Positions 9,020 through 18,201 are shown, counted from the first letter of the stretch. The stretch is DNA of 25,542 nt from CAYPLH01 sp964411505 (GCA_964411505.1 CAYPLH010000055.1:1-25542); one strand, 5' to 3'. Translations and numbers: made by a program. Notes: generated by a model from the letters alone, not told the origin.

Positions 9020-10039
9020 ATGTTTAAGAATAAAATACTATTAATCACAGGTGGAACAGGATCTTTTGGAAATGCAGTAATGAAAAGATTCTTAAATACA
9101 GAAATTAAAGAAATTCGAATTTTTTCTCGTGATGAAAAGAAACAGGATGACATGAGAAAACTTTACAAGAATGATAAATTGAAATTCTATATTGGAGATG
9201 TTAGAGACCTTGCAAGTGTTAAGAATGCAATGCATGGAGTAGATTATATCTTTCATGCAGCAGCTCTTAAGCAGGTACCGTCATGTGAGTTCTTTCCACT
9301 TGAGGCAGTAAAGACGAATGTATTAGGAACTGATAACGTACTTTCTGGATCTATTGAAATGGGAGTCAAAAAGGTAATATGTCTATCTACTGATAAAGCT
9401 GCATATCCAATTAACGCTATGGGAATCTCCAAAGCGATGATGGAGAAAGTGTTCGTGGCAAAAGCAAAGACCGTTGATCCTGAAAGAACCCTTATTTGTG
9501 GTACGAGATATGGAAATGTAATGGCATCTAGAGGGTCAGTGATCCCTTTGTTTATTGATCAGATAAAGAATGGACAACCCCTCACTGTTACAGACCCAAA
9601 TATGACAAGATTCCTAATGAGTCTAGAAGAAGCTGTAGAATTAGTTGTATTTGCTTTCGAGAACGCTGAAGCTGGAGACATTATGGTTCAGAAATCACCA
9701 GCATCAACTATTGGAGACTTAGCACAAGCAATTAAAGAACTCTTTAAAGCAGATAATGAAATTAAAGTAATCGGAACTCGTCATGGAGAGAAGCTGTATG
9801 AAACACTTCTCACAAAAGAAGAGCATGTTGTAGCTAAAGACATGGGTGGTTTTTATCGTGTTCCTGCAGATAAGAGAGACTTAAATTATGATAAATATTT
9901 CGTTGAAGGAGACCAAAAGCTCTCAGCTGAAGATGAGTACAACTCGCACAATACAGAAAGGCTTAATGTAGAGCATATTAAAGAGAAGCTTCTACAGCTT
10001 GATTATGTAAGAGAACAATTGGAAAGTTGGGATAAATAA
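9020..10039 (+). CDS. capE: UDP-N-acetylglucosamine 4,6-dehydratase, 5-inverting (CapE-like)
   Basis: First enzyme of the UDP-N-acetyl-L-fucosamine (UDP-L-FucNAc) pathway; it converts UDP-GlcNAc to a 4-keto-6-deoxy sugar with inversion at C5. 339 aa short-chain dehydrogenase fold. The NAD(P) site is TGGTGSFG (residues 10-17). The active-site stretch has D125-K126 and a Met-x3-Lys (M134, K138) in INAMGISK where most SDR enzymes have Tyr-x3-Lys, a substitution also known in the CapE branch. FHAAALKQVP and RYGNVMASRGSVIP are other family blocks. CapF and CapG homologues follow directly, making the assignment firm. GGAGAG lies seven bases before the ATG. Compared with the flanking genes the block is less AT-rich by eye. 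Confidence 0.93.
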   Translation: MFKNKILLITGGTGSFGNAVMKRFLNTEIKEIRIFSRDEKKQDDMRKLYKNDKLKFYIGDVRDLASVKNAMHGVDYIFHAAALKQVPSCEFFPLEAVKTNVLGTDNVLSGSIEMGVKKVICLSTDKAAYPINAMGISKAMMEKVFVAKAKTVDPERTLICGTRYGNVMASRGSVIPLFIDQIKNGQPLTVTDPNMTRFLMSLEEAVELVVFAFENAEAGDIMVQKSPASTIGDLAQAIKELFKADNEIKVIGTRHGEKLYETLLTKEEHVVAKDMGGFYRVPADKRDLNYDKYFVEGDQKLSAEDEYNSHNTERLNVEHIKEKLLQLDYVREQLESWDK

Positions 10040-11148
10040 TGAAAATCCTAGTCACTGGGGCAAAAGGCTTCATAGGAAAAAACTTAATAGCAGAGCTGAG
10101 AAATAGAAAGTACACTGAAATTTTAGAATATGATAGAGATACGGACCCATCATTACTTGAAGAGTTCTGTATAGAGGCCGAATTTGTATTTCATCTTGCA
10201 GGTGTAAATCGACCAGAAGAAGAATCAGAGTTTATGGAAGATAACTTTGGTTTTACCTCCGATTTATTGAATTCCCTTAAGAAGCACAATAACAGCTGTC
10301 CGGTGATGATTTCATCGTCTATTCAAGCTGAGTTAAACAATCCTTATGGAGAGAGCAAAAAGGCAGGGGAAGACCTTCTATTTGATTATGGCAAAGAAAC
10401 TGGAGCTAAAGTTATTGTTTATAGATTTCCTAATGTGTTTGGTAAATGGTGCAGACCTAATTACAATAGTGCGGTTGCTACTTTCTGTCATAATGTTGCT
10501 CATGACTTACCTATTAAAGTGAATGATCCAAATGTGGTAATGAATCTTGTTTATATAGATGATGTGGTTAATGAATTAATTAATGCGTTAGAAAGTAAAG
10601 AAAATATTGTAGATTCATTCTGTGAAGTTCCAGTAGTTCATAACATAACACTTGGTGAAATAGTAGAATTGATTTACTCATTTAAGAATAGTAGAGAAGA
10701 CAGAACAGTTCCAAATACGTCAGATGAGTTTGCTAAGAAGCTCTATAGCACTTATTTAAGCTACTTGCCAGAAGACAAATTTAGTTATGAACTTAAAATG
10801 AATGTAGATCAGAGAGGTTCTTTTACAGAATTTATTAAAACTCCCGATAGAGGACAAGTATCCGTAAATATATCAAAACCTGAAATCACAAAAGGCAACC
10901 ACTGGCACCATACCAAGAATGAGAAGTTTCTAGTTGTAAGTGGTAAGGGTGTTATACGATTTAGAAAAATAGATTCAGATAAGGTTTTAGAGTATTTCGT
11001 AAGTGGTGACAAAATGGAAGTTGTTGATATACCAACGGGCTATACACACAACATAGAAAACCTTGGCGATTCAGACATGGTAACAATTATGTGGGCCAAT
11101 GAGTCATTTGACCCCGAGAAACCTGATACTTATTATTTGGAGGTATAA
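10039..11148 (+). CDS. capF: Bifunctional 4-keto sugar reductase with C-terminal cupin (CapF-like)
   Basis: Second enzyme of the UDP-L-FucNAc pathway. In CapF proteins a C-terminal cupin epimerises the CapE product at C3 and an N-terminal SDR domain reduces the 4-keto group with NADPH. Both are visible: TGAKGFIGKNL at residues 6-16 binds the nucleotide, the catalytic pair is Y103 and K107 in NPYGESKKAG, and the cupin covers about residues 250-369 with GNHWHHTKNEKFLVVSGKG as the metal-binding His cluster and an IPTGYTHNIENLG second motif. At 369 aa the length is typical. The start overlaps the capE stop by one base (TAATG). Confidence 0.94.
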   Translation: MKILVTGAKGFIGKNLIAELRNRKYTEILEYDRDTDPSLLEEFCIEAEFVFHLAGVNRPEEESEFMEDNFGFTSDLLNSLKKHNNSCPVMISSSIQAELNNPYGESKKAGEDLLFDYGKETGAKVIVYRFPNVFGKWCRPNYNSAVATFCHNVAHDLPIKVNDPNVVMNLVYIDDVVNELINALESKENIVDSFCEVPVVHNITLGEIVELIYSFKNSREDRTVPNTSDEFAKKLYSTYLSYLPEDKFSYELKMNVDQRGSFTEFIKTPDRGQVSVNISKPEITKGNHWHHTKNEKFLVVSGKGVIRFRKIDSDKVLEYFVSGDKMEVVDIPTGYTHNIENLGDSDMVTIMWANESFDPEKPDTYYLEV

Positions 11149-11151
11149 CTG

Positions 11152-12276
11152 ATGAAGAAGTTGAAAGTGATGACGGTCGTTGGGACAAGACCAGAAATAA
11201 TCAGACTGTCAGCTGTTATTAATAAATTAGATAAATCTGAAGCGATTGACCATGTTCTTGTTCATACAGGACAGAACTATGATCACGAACTAAATGAAGT
11301 GTTCTTCAATGACTTCAATCTAAAGAAGCCGGATTATTTCCTCAATGCTGCGACAGGAACAGCAGTAGAAACAATAGGAAATATTCTGGTGAAGATTGAT
11401 CCAATTCTTGATGCAGTAAAACCGGATGCATTTCTGGTACTTGGAGATACAAATAGCTGCTTATGTGCAATAGCTGCAAAGAGAAGGCATATCCCTATTT
11501 TCCATATGGAAGCAGGAAATAGATGCTTTGATCAGAGAGTCCCTGAAGAAACTAATAGAAAGATTGTTGATCATACAGCAGACATTAATCTTACTTATAG
11601 TGATATTGCTAGAGAGTATCTTTTAAGAGAAGGTCTGCCAGCAGATAGAGTTATAAAAACAGGTAGCCCTATGTTTGAGGTTCTAAATTCAAGAAAAGAA
11701 GATATTGAGAAATCGGATGTACTTGAAAGATTAGGACTTGAAGCAGATAGATACTTTGTGGTTTCTGCTCATAGAGAAGAGAATATCAGCTCTGAACAAA
11801 ATTTCATGGATTTAGTAGAGAGCTTAAATACGATAGCAGAAAAATATCAGATGCCATTGATTGTTAGCACACATCCAAGAACGAGAAAGATGATTGAATC
11901 AGAAGGAATTGAGTTCAATCTACTGGTAAAAATCATGAAACCACTTGGGTTTAATGATTATGTGAAACTTCAAAAGTATGCAAAGGCTGTTTTAAGTGAT
12001 AGTGGGACAATCAGTGAAGAGTCATCAATTCTTGGGTTTAGAGCGCTTAATATTAGACAAGCTCATGAGAGACCAGAAGCAATGGAAGAAGCATCGGTGA
12101 TGATGGTTGGACTTAAAAAGGAGAGAATTCTTCAGGGGCTAGAAATACTTGAAACACAAGAAAAAGATAGTTTGAGATTAGTTGCGGATTATAGTATGCC
12201 TAATGTGTCGGATAAAGTGTTAAGGATTATTTTATCTTATATAGATTATGTAAATAGAGTTGTTTGGGGTAAATAA
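11152..12276 (+). CDS. capG: UDP-N-acetylglucosamine 2-epimerase family enzyme (CapG-like)
   Basis: Third enzyme of the UDP-L-FucNAc pathway, a C2 epimerase that turns the L-talose derivative into UDP-L-FucNAc. 374 aa, GT-B-like fold of the WecB family. Motifs: VGTRPEIIRLS near the N-terminus, HTGQNYDHELNEVFF, FHMEAGNRCFDQRVPEETNR (a WecB-type block that holds catalytic acid residues), VVSAHREENI, and LSDSGTISEESSILG. Because it sits four bases after capF in the conserved capE-capF-capG order, it is called CapG rather than WecB, which makes UDP-ManNAc from UDP-GlcNAc; sequence alone would not fully separate the two. Its ribosome site, GGAGG, is at the 3' end of capF. Confidence 0.9.
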   Translation: MKKLKVMTVVGTRPEIIRLSAVINKLDKSEAIDHVLVHTGQNYDHELNEVFFNDFNLKKPDYFLNAATGTAVETIGNILVKIDPILDAVKPDAFLVLGDTNSCLCAIAAKRRHIPIFHMEAGNRCFDQRVPEETNRKIVDHTADINLTYSDIAREYLLREGLPADRVIKTGSPMFEVLNSRKEDIEKSDVLERLGLEADRYFVVSAHREENISSEQNFMDLVESLNTIAEKYQMPLIVSTHPRTRKMIESEGIEFNLLVKIMKPLGFNDYVKLQKYAKAVLSDSGTISEESSILGFRALNIRQAHERPEAMEEASVMMVGLKKERILQGLEILETQEKDSLRLVADYSMPNVSDKVLRIILSYIDYVNRVVWGK

Positions 12277-12319
12277 GTGCAGAATAGGTTGCTTTGGCAT
12301 GAAAAAGAGAGGTGAGGTC

Positions 12320-13546
12320 ATGGAGAAAAGACTTAAGATATTGCAGATTAATACATGCAATTTTGGTAGTACAGGTAGCGTAATGCTTAGTATATCTAAA
12401 TGCGCGGAAGAACACGACTGTATTTCATATGTTTCTTATGCGGATTCACGGTCAAATAGGAAAAAAGAAGTTGGCAACAGTTTATTGATAGGCAGTATTT
12501 TAGAAAGAAATATGCATCTCCTTCTAGCTTACTATACTGGGCTAAATGGTTGTTTTTCAAGAATCGGTACCAAAAAATTCCTGGAAAAAGTTGACAATAT
12601 AAATCCAGATGTTATTCACTTGCACAACTTACACAATTGTTATATTAATTTGGAATCACTGTTTAACTATATTAAAGCGAGAAATATACCGGTTGTTTGG
12701 ACGTTGCACGATTGTTGGCCATTTACAGGACAGTGTCCACATTTCACAACAGTAAAATGTGAAAAATGGAAAATGGGGTGTTTTGACTGTCCTCAATATA
12801 AAGAATACCCTGCTAGTAGAATTGATAAGACAAAAGAAATGTATATGCGGAAAAGAACATGGTTTACTGATGTAGATAGTCTAACTATAGTTACGCCATC
12901 ACAATGGTTGGCCGATTTAGTTAAGGAATCATTTTTAAAAGAATATCCAGTGAGTGTAATAAATAACGGTTTGGATTTGGATATCTTCAAACCAACACAT
13001 GGTGGCTTTCGTAATAAGTACAAAATAGAGGATAAAATTGTATTGCTAGGTGTTTCAAGCCCCTGGAGTAACAAAAAGGGTTTGAATACTTTTATTAATT
13101 TAGCCGAGAGTATAGATGATAACTTTAAAATAGTATTACTTGGTTTGACAGAAAAACAAATAAGGGAACTTCCACAAAATGTTTTAGGAATTGAAAGAAC
13201 GAATAACCCGAGAGAAATTGCAGAGATTTATACAAGTGCAGATATTTTTATTAATCCAACATTGGAAGACAATTTTCCAACAACTAATCTGGAAGCGATG
13301 GCATGCGGTACACCTGTTATCACTTACAATACAGGTGGAAGTGTTGAAGTTATCAATGAGTATACCGGAAGAATTGTTGAAAGCAATAAAATGGATGAAC
13401 TGATAATTAGAATTGGGGATGTTCTTAAAGAAGGGAAAGAAAAATATCGAAAAGAACGTCTTGCCAATGCACCAAGATATGATAGCAAAAGTAAATTTGA
13501 AGAATATATTGAGTTGTATTTTTCAATAAGTAAGTGGAGGAGGTAA
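12320..13546 (+). CDS. Glycosyltransferase family 4, colanic-acid type (WcaC/CapM-like)
   Basis: 408 aa enzyme that probably adds one sugar to the repeat unit; its position right after capEFG makes an L-FucNAc transfer plausible but unproven. The start LKILQINTCNFGSTGSVMLS and the segment VVWTLHDCWPFTGQCPHF, with the following cysteine-rich KCEKWKMGCFDCPQY, are a well-known signature of this GT4 subgroup. The donor half has LLGVSSPWSNKKGLNTFINL and NPTLEDNFPTTNLEAMACGT, the E-x7-E block (E and E separated around PTTNLEAMACG). Start 12320 is chosen because GAGAGGTGAGG lies directly upstream; an in-frame ATG at 12260 lies inside the end of capG and has no ribosome site. The stop codon lies inside the ribosome-site region of the flippase gene. 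Confidence 0.9.
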   Translation: MEKRLKILQINTCNFGSTGSVMLSISKCAEEHDCISYVSYADSRSNRKKEVGNSLLIGSILERNMHLLLAYYTGLNGCFSRIGTKKFLEKVDNINPDVIHLHNLHNCYINLESLFNYIKARNIPVVWTLHDCWPFTGQCPHFTTVKCEKWKMGCFDCPQYKEYPASRIDKTKEMYMRKRTWFTDVDSLTIVTPSQWLADLVKESFLKEYPVSVINNGLDLDIFKPTHGGFRNKYKIEDKIVLLGVSSPWSNKKGLNTFINLAESIDDNFKIVLLGLTEKQIRELPQNVLGIERTNNPREIAEIYTSADIFINPTLEDNFPTTNLEAMACGTPVITYNTGGSVEVINEYTGRIVESNKMDELIIRIGDVLKEGKEKYRKERLANAPRYDSKSKFEEYIELYFSISKWRR

Positions 13547-13548
13547 TA

Positions 13549-14970
13549 TTGACAAGTAGAAAAAATTATCTTATGAGAAACACAGCGCTTTTTGCGATAT
13601 CATCCATATCAACAAAAGCTATCGGGTTCTTAATGGTTCCTTTTTATACTTATGTATTAACATCACAAGATTATGGTACCATTGACATAATATATACTAC
13701 TACAAATATACTGTTTCCAATAGTATCAATAAGTATATATAATGCTGTATTGCGTTATGCTATGGAGCAGGGAAGTGATAGGAGCCAGGTTTTTTCGAAT
13801 GGAGCCTTAGTTACATTTTTGGGGATATTGTTGACCAGTATTTTCACTCCATTGCTGCGATATTCTGATTTATTAGGTGATTACACATGGTATATTTATT
13901 CCCTAATCGTAATCCATTGCATTTATTCCCTCTCATCTGAGTTCACCCGGGGGATAGAGCGAATAAGAAGTTTCGTAGTAGGGAATATAATGCTGGTATT
14001 AATAATAGCTATTACTAACCTTCTGTTTTTAGGCGTGTTCGATATGGGCATTCGTGGTTATATTAGTGCGAGTGTAATTGGATATACTGTGGCAACAATA
14101 TACCTAACTTTGTCCGTAAAAACATATCGGTACCTTACAATAGATGTAATAAACATTAAACAGAATACCTTATTAAAGGAAATGTTGTGGTATAGTGTTT
14201 TTCTAGTCCCCAACACATTATTCTTCTGGATTATCAATTCCTTAGATAGATATATGATTTTGTATTTTTATGATGCATCTTTAAATGGTATATATGCGGT
14301 GGCGTATAGAGTACCGGTATTATTGACAGCCGTTAGCCAGGTCTTTGTACAATCTTGGCAATTAACTGCTATGAAAGAATTTGGCACGTCTTCGGGAGTA
14401 GATTTTACGAACAAAATCTACAATAAGATGTGTGTAATTCTTCTAACGATAAGCTCTGGAATAATCGTTATATTAAAATTATTTCTAAAAATGTATGTTG
14501 GTGAAGAATACTTTATTGCTTGGCAGCCTAGTTCTTTCTTACTGATCGCTGCTGCGTTTACCATTATAGCATCATTTGTTGGCACAAGCTATGTAGCCGC
14601 TAAGAAAAATGCGGGGAATATGTTATCGACGATGGTAGGCGGGTTAGTTAATTTCTGCATGAACTTGGTACTAATACCAATATGGGGATTGAATGGAGCA
14701 GCAATTGCAACGTGTGTTGCTTACACGATAGTGATAGGGTATCGTCTAATTGACACACGTAGGTTTGTATATATAGACGCCATAAATTTCCGCATTATTT
14801 TTACGCTAATAATCAACATGCTACAGATATTTATATTATTCAACACAGTAGTGTATATATCAGCGTGGAATATCTTGTTATTTATTATAATTATCTTTGT
14901 AAATAGAGAAGATTTAAAGCTAATAATTCGTAGTCTAGTGGGCACGATGAAAGGAAGGTTGAACCAGTAA
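13549..14970 (+). CDS. Wzx-like oligosaccharide flippase (MOP/PST family)
   Basis: 473 aa membrane protein with about twelve to fourteen predicted helices, which moves the lipid-linked repeat unit across the membrane. The N-terminus, RNTALFAISSISTKAIGFLM followed by VPFYTYVLTSQDYGTID, is the standard Wzx opening (helix 1, then 'P-F-Y-T ... D-Y-G'). A central INSLDRYMILYFYDASLNGIYAVAYR segment is another conserved flippase feature. The likely start is the TTG at 13549, five bases after the strong GGAGGAGG at the end of the previous gene; an ATG at 13573 (MRNTALF) is the alternative. The stop overlaps the next start by one base. Confidence 0.9.
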   Translation: MTSRKNYLMRNTALFAISSISTKAIGFLMVPFYTYVLTSQDYGTIDIIYTTTNILFPIVSISIYNAVLRYAMEQGSDRSQVFSNGALVTFLGILLTSIFTPLLRYSDLLGDYTWYIYSLIVIHCIYSLSSEFTRGIERIRSFVVGNIMLVLIIAITNLLFLGVFDMGIRGYISASVIGYTVATIYLTLSVKTYRYLTIDVINIKQNTLLKEMLWYSVFLVPNTLFFWIINSLDRYMILYFYDASLNGIYAVAYRVPVLLTAVSQVFVQSWQLTAMKEFGTSSGVDFTNKIYNKMCVILLTISSGIIVILKLFLKMYVGEEYFIAWQPSSFLLIAAAFTIIASFVGTSYVAAKKNAGNMLSTMVGGLVNFCMNLVLIPIWGLNGAAIATCVAYTIVIGYRLIDTRRFVYIDAINFRIIFTLIINMLQIFILFNTVVYISAWNILLFIIIIFVNREDLKLIIRSLVGTMKGRLNQ

Positions 14971-16130
14971 TGATGAAGCATATTAAGAACTATTTAAAAC
15001 AAAGGCCAATGACAAAGCGTTTTATTATTTATTACGTTATTGCAGCCAAGTTATATGGTAAGACATTTATCAAACTAATATTGGGGAGGTTTATAAGAAA
15101 GCCAGCAAATGTTTTTAAGAAACCTCAAGTATTGCAATTGCCAATTACCTTCAAATGCAATTGTGACTGTGTTATGTGTGGAATGCGAGCTATACAGCAA
15201 AGTGAGAATTTCACTTATCAAGATCTAGACAAGATATTAAGTGATGAATTATACAGCGAAATAACTGACGTAGGTGTAAATGGCGGCGAACCCTTCATAG
15301 TAAGCGATATTGAAATGTATATCTGTGTTCTTTTAAAGCGATTACCGAAGCTGAGAGCAATATATATTATTAGTAACGGTTATTTTACTGATCGGATGCT
15401 GGAAAAGTTAAAAATTATGAAACGGAAATGCGGTGAAAATTCTGTTAAGTTAGCTATTTCTATATCAATTGACGGAGTAGAATCGACACATGATGAAGTT
15501 CGTAGAGTAAAAGGTATTTTTGGAAAAGCAATAGATACATATAGAAAAATAGATAATCAAAAGGAGTTGTATTGCGATTACTTGGGCGCGATATGTACTA
15601 TTACTAAATTTAACATTATAAATATTAATGAACTTGAAGCATTAGTAACAAAAGATGATATTAATATGTCCTATAATGTAGCAACTGTGCACAGAAGGTT
15701 ATTTAATGAAGATAGATTGCAAGACTTCTCTGTCTTTTCTAGTGATGAACATAGGAACTTAACAGCTGAATTTTTTTATGGTAAATTTATTGAGACGAAG
15801 TCAATGAAATATTTCGCGCTTTATCAATTTCTGATGGATAGAAAGAGAATAAGCTTTTGCGACTTTTATAACAATAGAGTTACAATAACGCCGGACAAAA
15901 ACATATCTTTCTGTGCTACAAAAAGTAAGCTCCTGGGTAACGCCATTGAGGAGTCATCTTATGAATTATTTAGTCGTGAACTAGCTTACCGGAGGAATCT
16001 AGTTTCTCAGGAATGCAGTGCTTGTTCGCACTATTCAACAACATCCTTAACCTTAAAGGGTACCCTCAAATATAATTCAGAAATATTGAAGATAATTGGA
16101 AACCCGTTTAGATTTAGGAGGGTGATATAA
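14970..16130 (+). CDS. Radical SAM protein with extra C-terminal cysteines (SPASM-like)
   Basis: 386 aa. The radical SAM [4Fe-4S] motif CX3CX2C is at C63, C67 and C70 in FKCNCDCVMCGM, followed by VGVNGGEPF (about residue 105), the GGE/P element that binds S-adenosylmethionine. A C-terminal region has cysteines in SFCDFYNNR, SFCATKS and QECSACSHY, which resembles an auxiliary-cluster (SPASM or twitch) domain. Its job in the capsule locus is unknown; it might modify a sugar or lipid-linked intermediate. The first 50 residues (MMKHIKNYLKQRPMTKRF..., basic with a short hydrophobic patch) precede the barrel. Two tandem ATGs (14970, 14973) are possible; the first overlaps the flippase stop. The pyruvyltransferase gene starts directly after its stop. 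Confidence 0.85.
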   Translation: MMKHIKNYLKQRPMTKRFIIYYVIAAKLYGKTFIKLILGRFIRKPANVFKKPQVLQLPITFKCNCDCVMCGMRAIQQSENFTYQDLDKILSDELYSEITDVGVNGGEPFIVSDIEMYICVLLKRLPKLRAIYIISNGYFTDRMLEKLKIMKRKCGENSVKLAISISIDGVESTHDEVRRVKGIFGKAIDTYRKIDNQKELYCDYLGAICTITKFNIININELEALVTKDDINMSYNVATVHRRLFNEDRLQDFSVFSSDEHRNLTAEFFYGKFIETKSMKYFALYQFLMDRKRISFCDFYNNRVTITPDKNISFCATKSKLLGNAIEESSYELFSRELAYRRNLVSQECSACSHYSTTSLTLKGTLKYNSEILKIIGNPFRFRRVI

Positions 16131-17273
16131 ATGAACGTAAGCATTATCGGGTGGTATGGCACTGAAACATTAGGAGACAGAGCAATTCTTATTGGTATAC
16201 TAAAAGTATTAAGCAGTATTGATGAGGAGATGAATATTTCTTTAGGAAGTTTGGCTCCCTTCTTTACAAGGAGAACTTTAGCAGAAGATGCAAAGATATA
16301 CTTGAAAATTAATCCCAAACTTAATATAGAGTTATTTGACTCTCGAGATTCGATACAGATAAAGAAACAAGTAGCAAATAGCGACTTAATAATTATGGGG
16401 GGAGGGCCACTGCTTGATATTACTGAGATAGAGATAATAAGGTACACTTTTGAGCTTGGTAAGAAGTTGCATAAGAAGACGATGATATTTGGGTGTGGAA
16501 TAGGCCCTCTTGTATATAAACAGAACCGAAAGATTGTTGCGCAAATTTTAAAGAAAACGGATCTAGCGATTTTTCGGGATAAGAGAGGTGTAGAAGAAGC
16601 GAAGATACTATGTCCGTTAGAAAGTAGTGGTAATTGGCATCATTGTCATGACCCGGCGATTTTGAGTATCATGGACTATGAAAGCCCTAGGGTGGAATCG
16701 AAGAGTAATACTATATCAATTAACTGTAGAAAATTTCCGTCTTCCGCTTTTGGAGGAATGCGGATTAATAAGGAAGATTTCTTAATTAAGATGATACAGC
16801 GTGCATCTGAGTTTTACGAGAATGTAAAACTTGTTCCAATGCATACTTTTCACATGGGTGGCGACGACAGAAAGTACTTGTCTGAGCTATGCTTACGTTC
16901 GTGTAGATCAAACGTTTCTGTTCAACATAAACCAATGAACCTATATGGGTTATTTGATGTATTTTCAAAAAGTGATGCATGTATAGGGATGAGATATCAT
17001 TCAGTGGTGTTTCAAACGCTCTTGAATGGAAATAATTATATACTGGATTATACAGAGTCGAAGAAAGGTAAAATAAGTGGATTTCTCGATTGTATAGACA
17101 CTAATTTTTACAAAGATCGAATAGTAAATCTTCAAGAGAGTATGCCTCCGGGGGAGTTAATTGAACAGAGTCTATGTTTATTAAAAAGAAATAGAAGCTT
17201 TATTTACAGCAGTTCGATTTTTGACGAAACACTCGAATTTTATAAGAAGAAAATTACTGAATTATTGAAGTAG
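16131..17273 (+). CDS. Polysaccharide pyruvyltransferase family protein (CsaB/WcaK-like)
   Basis: 380 aa. Members transfer pyruvate from phosphoenolpyruvate to a sugar, forming a ketal that puts a negative charge on the polymer. The start MNVSIIGWYGTETLGDRAIL is the family signature, followed by the glycine-rich MGGGPLLD near residues 89-96, IFGCGIGPL, an IFRDKRGVEEAK segment and CIGMRYHSVVFQTLLNG, whose Arg-x-His is a conserved active-site feature. GGAGGGTGA lies six bases before the ATG and the previous stop directly abuts it. The FrhB-like gene at 2692 is a common partner of this family. The sugar that is pyruvylated is unknown. Confidence 0.92.
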   Translation: MNVSIIGWYGTETLGDRAILIGILKVLSSIDEEMNISLGSLAPFFTRRTLAEDAKIYLKINPKLNIELFDSRDSIQIKKQVANSDLIIMGGGPLLDITEIEIIRYTFELGKKLHKKTMIFGCGIGPLVYKQNRKIVAQILKKTDLAIFRDKRGVEEAKILCPLESSGNWHHCHDPAILSIMDYESPRVESKSNTISINCRKFPSSAFGGMRINKEDFLIKMIQRASEFYENVKLVPMHTFHMGGDDRKYLSELCLRSCRSNVSVQHKPMNLYGLFDVFSKSDACIGMRYHSVVFQTLLNGNNYILDYTESKKGKISGFLDCIDTNFYKDRIVNLQESMPPGELIEQSLCLLKRNRSFIYSSSIFDETLEFYKKKITELLK

Positions 17274-17286
17274 GAAAGAAGTGGAG

Positions 17287-17733
17287 ATGGATAATAAAAT
17301 GAAAAATATTTTAACGGAATTTCAGGCAAAATTTAAGGTTAAAGAATATAAGATTTATGAGACAAAGCATTGGATATGGTCTTTAAGACCGCATCAGGCG
17401 ACACTTGGAGCTGGAATTCTTTCTTTAAAAAGAGAATGTCCTGCGTTTTCAGAGTTAAAATCTGAAGAATATGCTGATTTAAATAACATTATAAAAGTAA
17501 TTGAACCGGCGTTAATGAAAGCTTTTAACTATGATGTTATTAACTATCTAATGTTAATGATGTTTGATAAACATGTTCATTATCACATTTTTCCAAGATA
17601 TGAGACATCAATTGAAATTTCAGGTAAAACTTGGAAAGATGAAAATTGGCCAGCTATACCACCATTGATGGGAGAATTACTACCAGTCAATGAAGCTAGA
17701 ATTTTAATAAATACTATAAAAAATAGCATTTAA
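17287..17733 (+). CDS. HIT-family nucleotide hydrolase/transferase
   Basis: 148 aa. HIT proteins act on the alpha-phosphate of nucleotides (hydrolases of AppppA-like or nucleoside phosphoramidate substrates, or nucleotidyl transfer). The histidine triad is H96, H98 and H100 in KHVHYHIFPRY, with the middle His the nucleophile. An RPHQATLGAGILSLKREC segment fits the usual beta-strands before the triad. It is the first gene after the pyruvyltransferase and is followed 18 bases later by the nucleotidyltransferase gene, so a functional link to a nucleotide-activated alditol or sugar is likely but not demonstrated. GGAAAGAAG lies about six bases before ATG 17287; ATG 17299 with GTGGAG upstream is the alternative start. 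Confidence 0.85.
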   Translation: MDNKMKNILTEFQAKFKVKEYKIYETKHWIWSLRPHQATLGAGILSLKRECPAFSELKSEEYADLNNIIKVIEPALMKAFNYDVINYLMLMMFDKHVHYHIFPRYETSIEISGKTWKDENWPAIPPLMGELLPVNEARILINTIKNSI

Positions 17734-17751
17734 CATGTGAGGAGCTTAATG

Positions 17752-18201
17752 ATGACAAAGAAATATAAAGTAGGATATACAACTGGAGTATTTGATCTTT
17801 TTCATGTAGGGCATCTGAATATTTTAAAGAGAGCTAAGGAGCAATGTGAGCATTTGATTGTTGGAGTGAGTACAGATAAAAATGTTCAAAGCTATAAGAA
17901 AAAAACACCAATTATTCCATTTGAAGAAAGAGTTGCAATTGTTGAAGCTTTGAAGTATGTTGATGAAGTTGTACCACAAACTAATATGGATAAATTCAAA
18001 GCGTGGGAAAACCTTAAATTTGATGCGATTTTTCATGGCGATGATTGGAAAGGTTCAGAAATGTATAAAGAAATTGAAAGAAAATTTAATGCAGTTGGCG
18101 TGGAAATGGTTTATTTTCCGTACACAAAAGGAACATCTTCAACATTACTAGCGGATGTGTTGGCTCAAGTTATAAGAGATAAAGAGGTAGTAAAAAAATA
18201 A
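17752..18201 (+). CDS. TagD-like cytidylyltransferase (glycerol-3-phosphate type)
   Basis: 149 aa enzyme of the HIGH nucleotidyltransferase superfamily that likely activates a phosphorylated alditol, such as glycerol-3-phosphate, with CTP to form a CDP-linked donor. The ATP/CTP site is GVFDLFHVGHLNILKRAKE, with the HxGH histidines H18 and H21. The C-terminal TKGTSSTLLADVL corresponds to the ISTT region of TagD. The protein is a bit longer than TagD (about 130 aa), so another alcohol phosphate or an ADP-linked donor is possible. GTGAGGAGC upstream gives ATG 17752 a spacing of about seven bases; ATG 17749 is equally close. The LicD gene at 3896 is a candidate user of its product. Confidence 0.85.
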   Translation: MTKKYKVGYTTGVFDLFHVGHLNILKRAKEQCEHLIVGVSTDKNVQSYKKKTPIIPFEERVAIVEALKYVDEVVPQTNMDKFKAWENLKFDAIFHGDDWKGSEMYKEIERKFNAVGVEMVYFPYTKGTSSTLLADVLAQVIRDKEVVKK

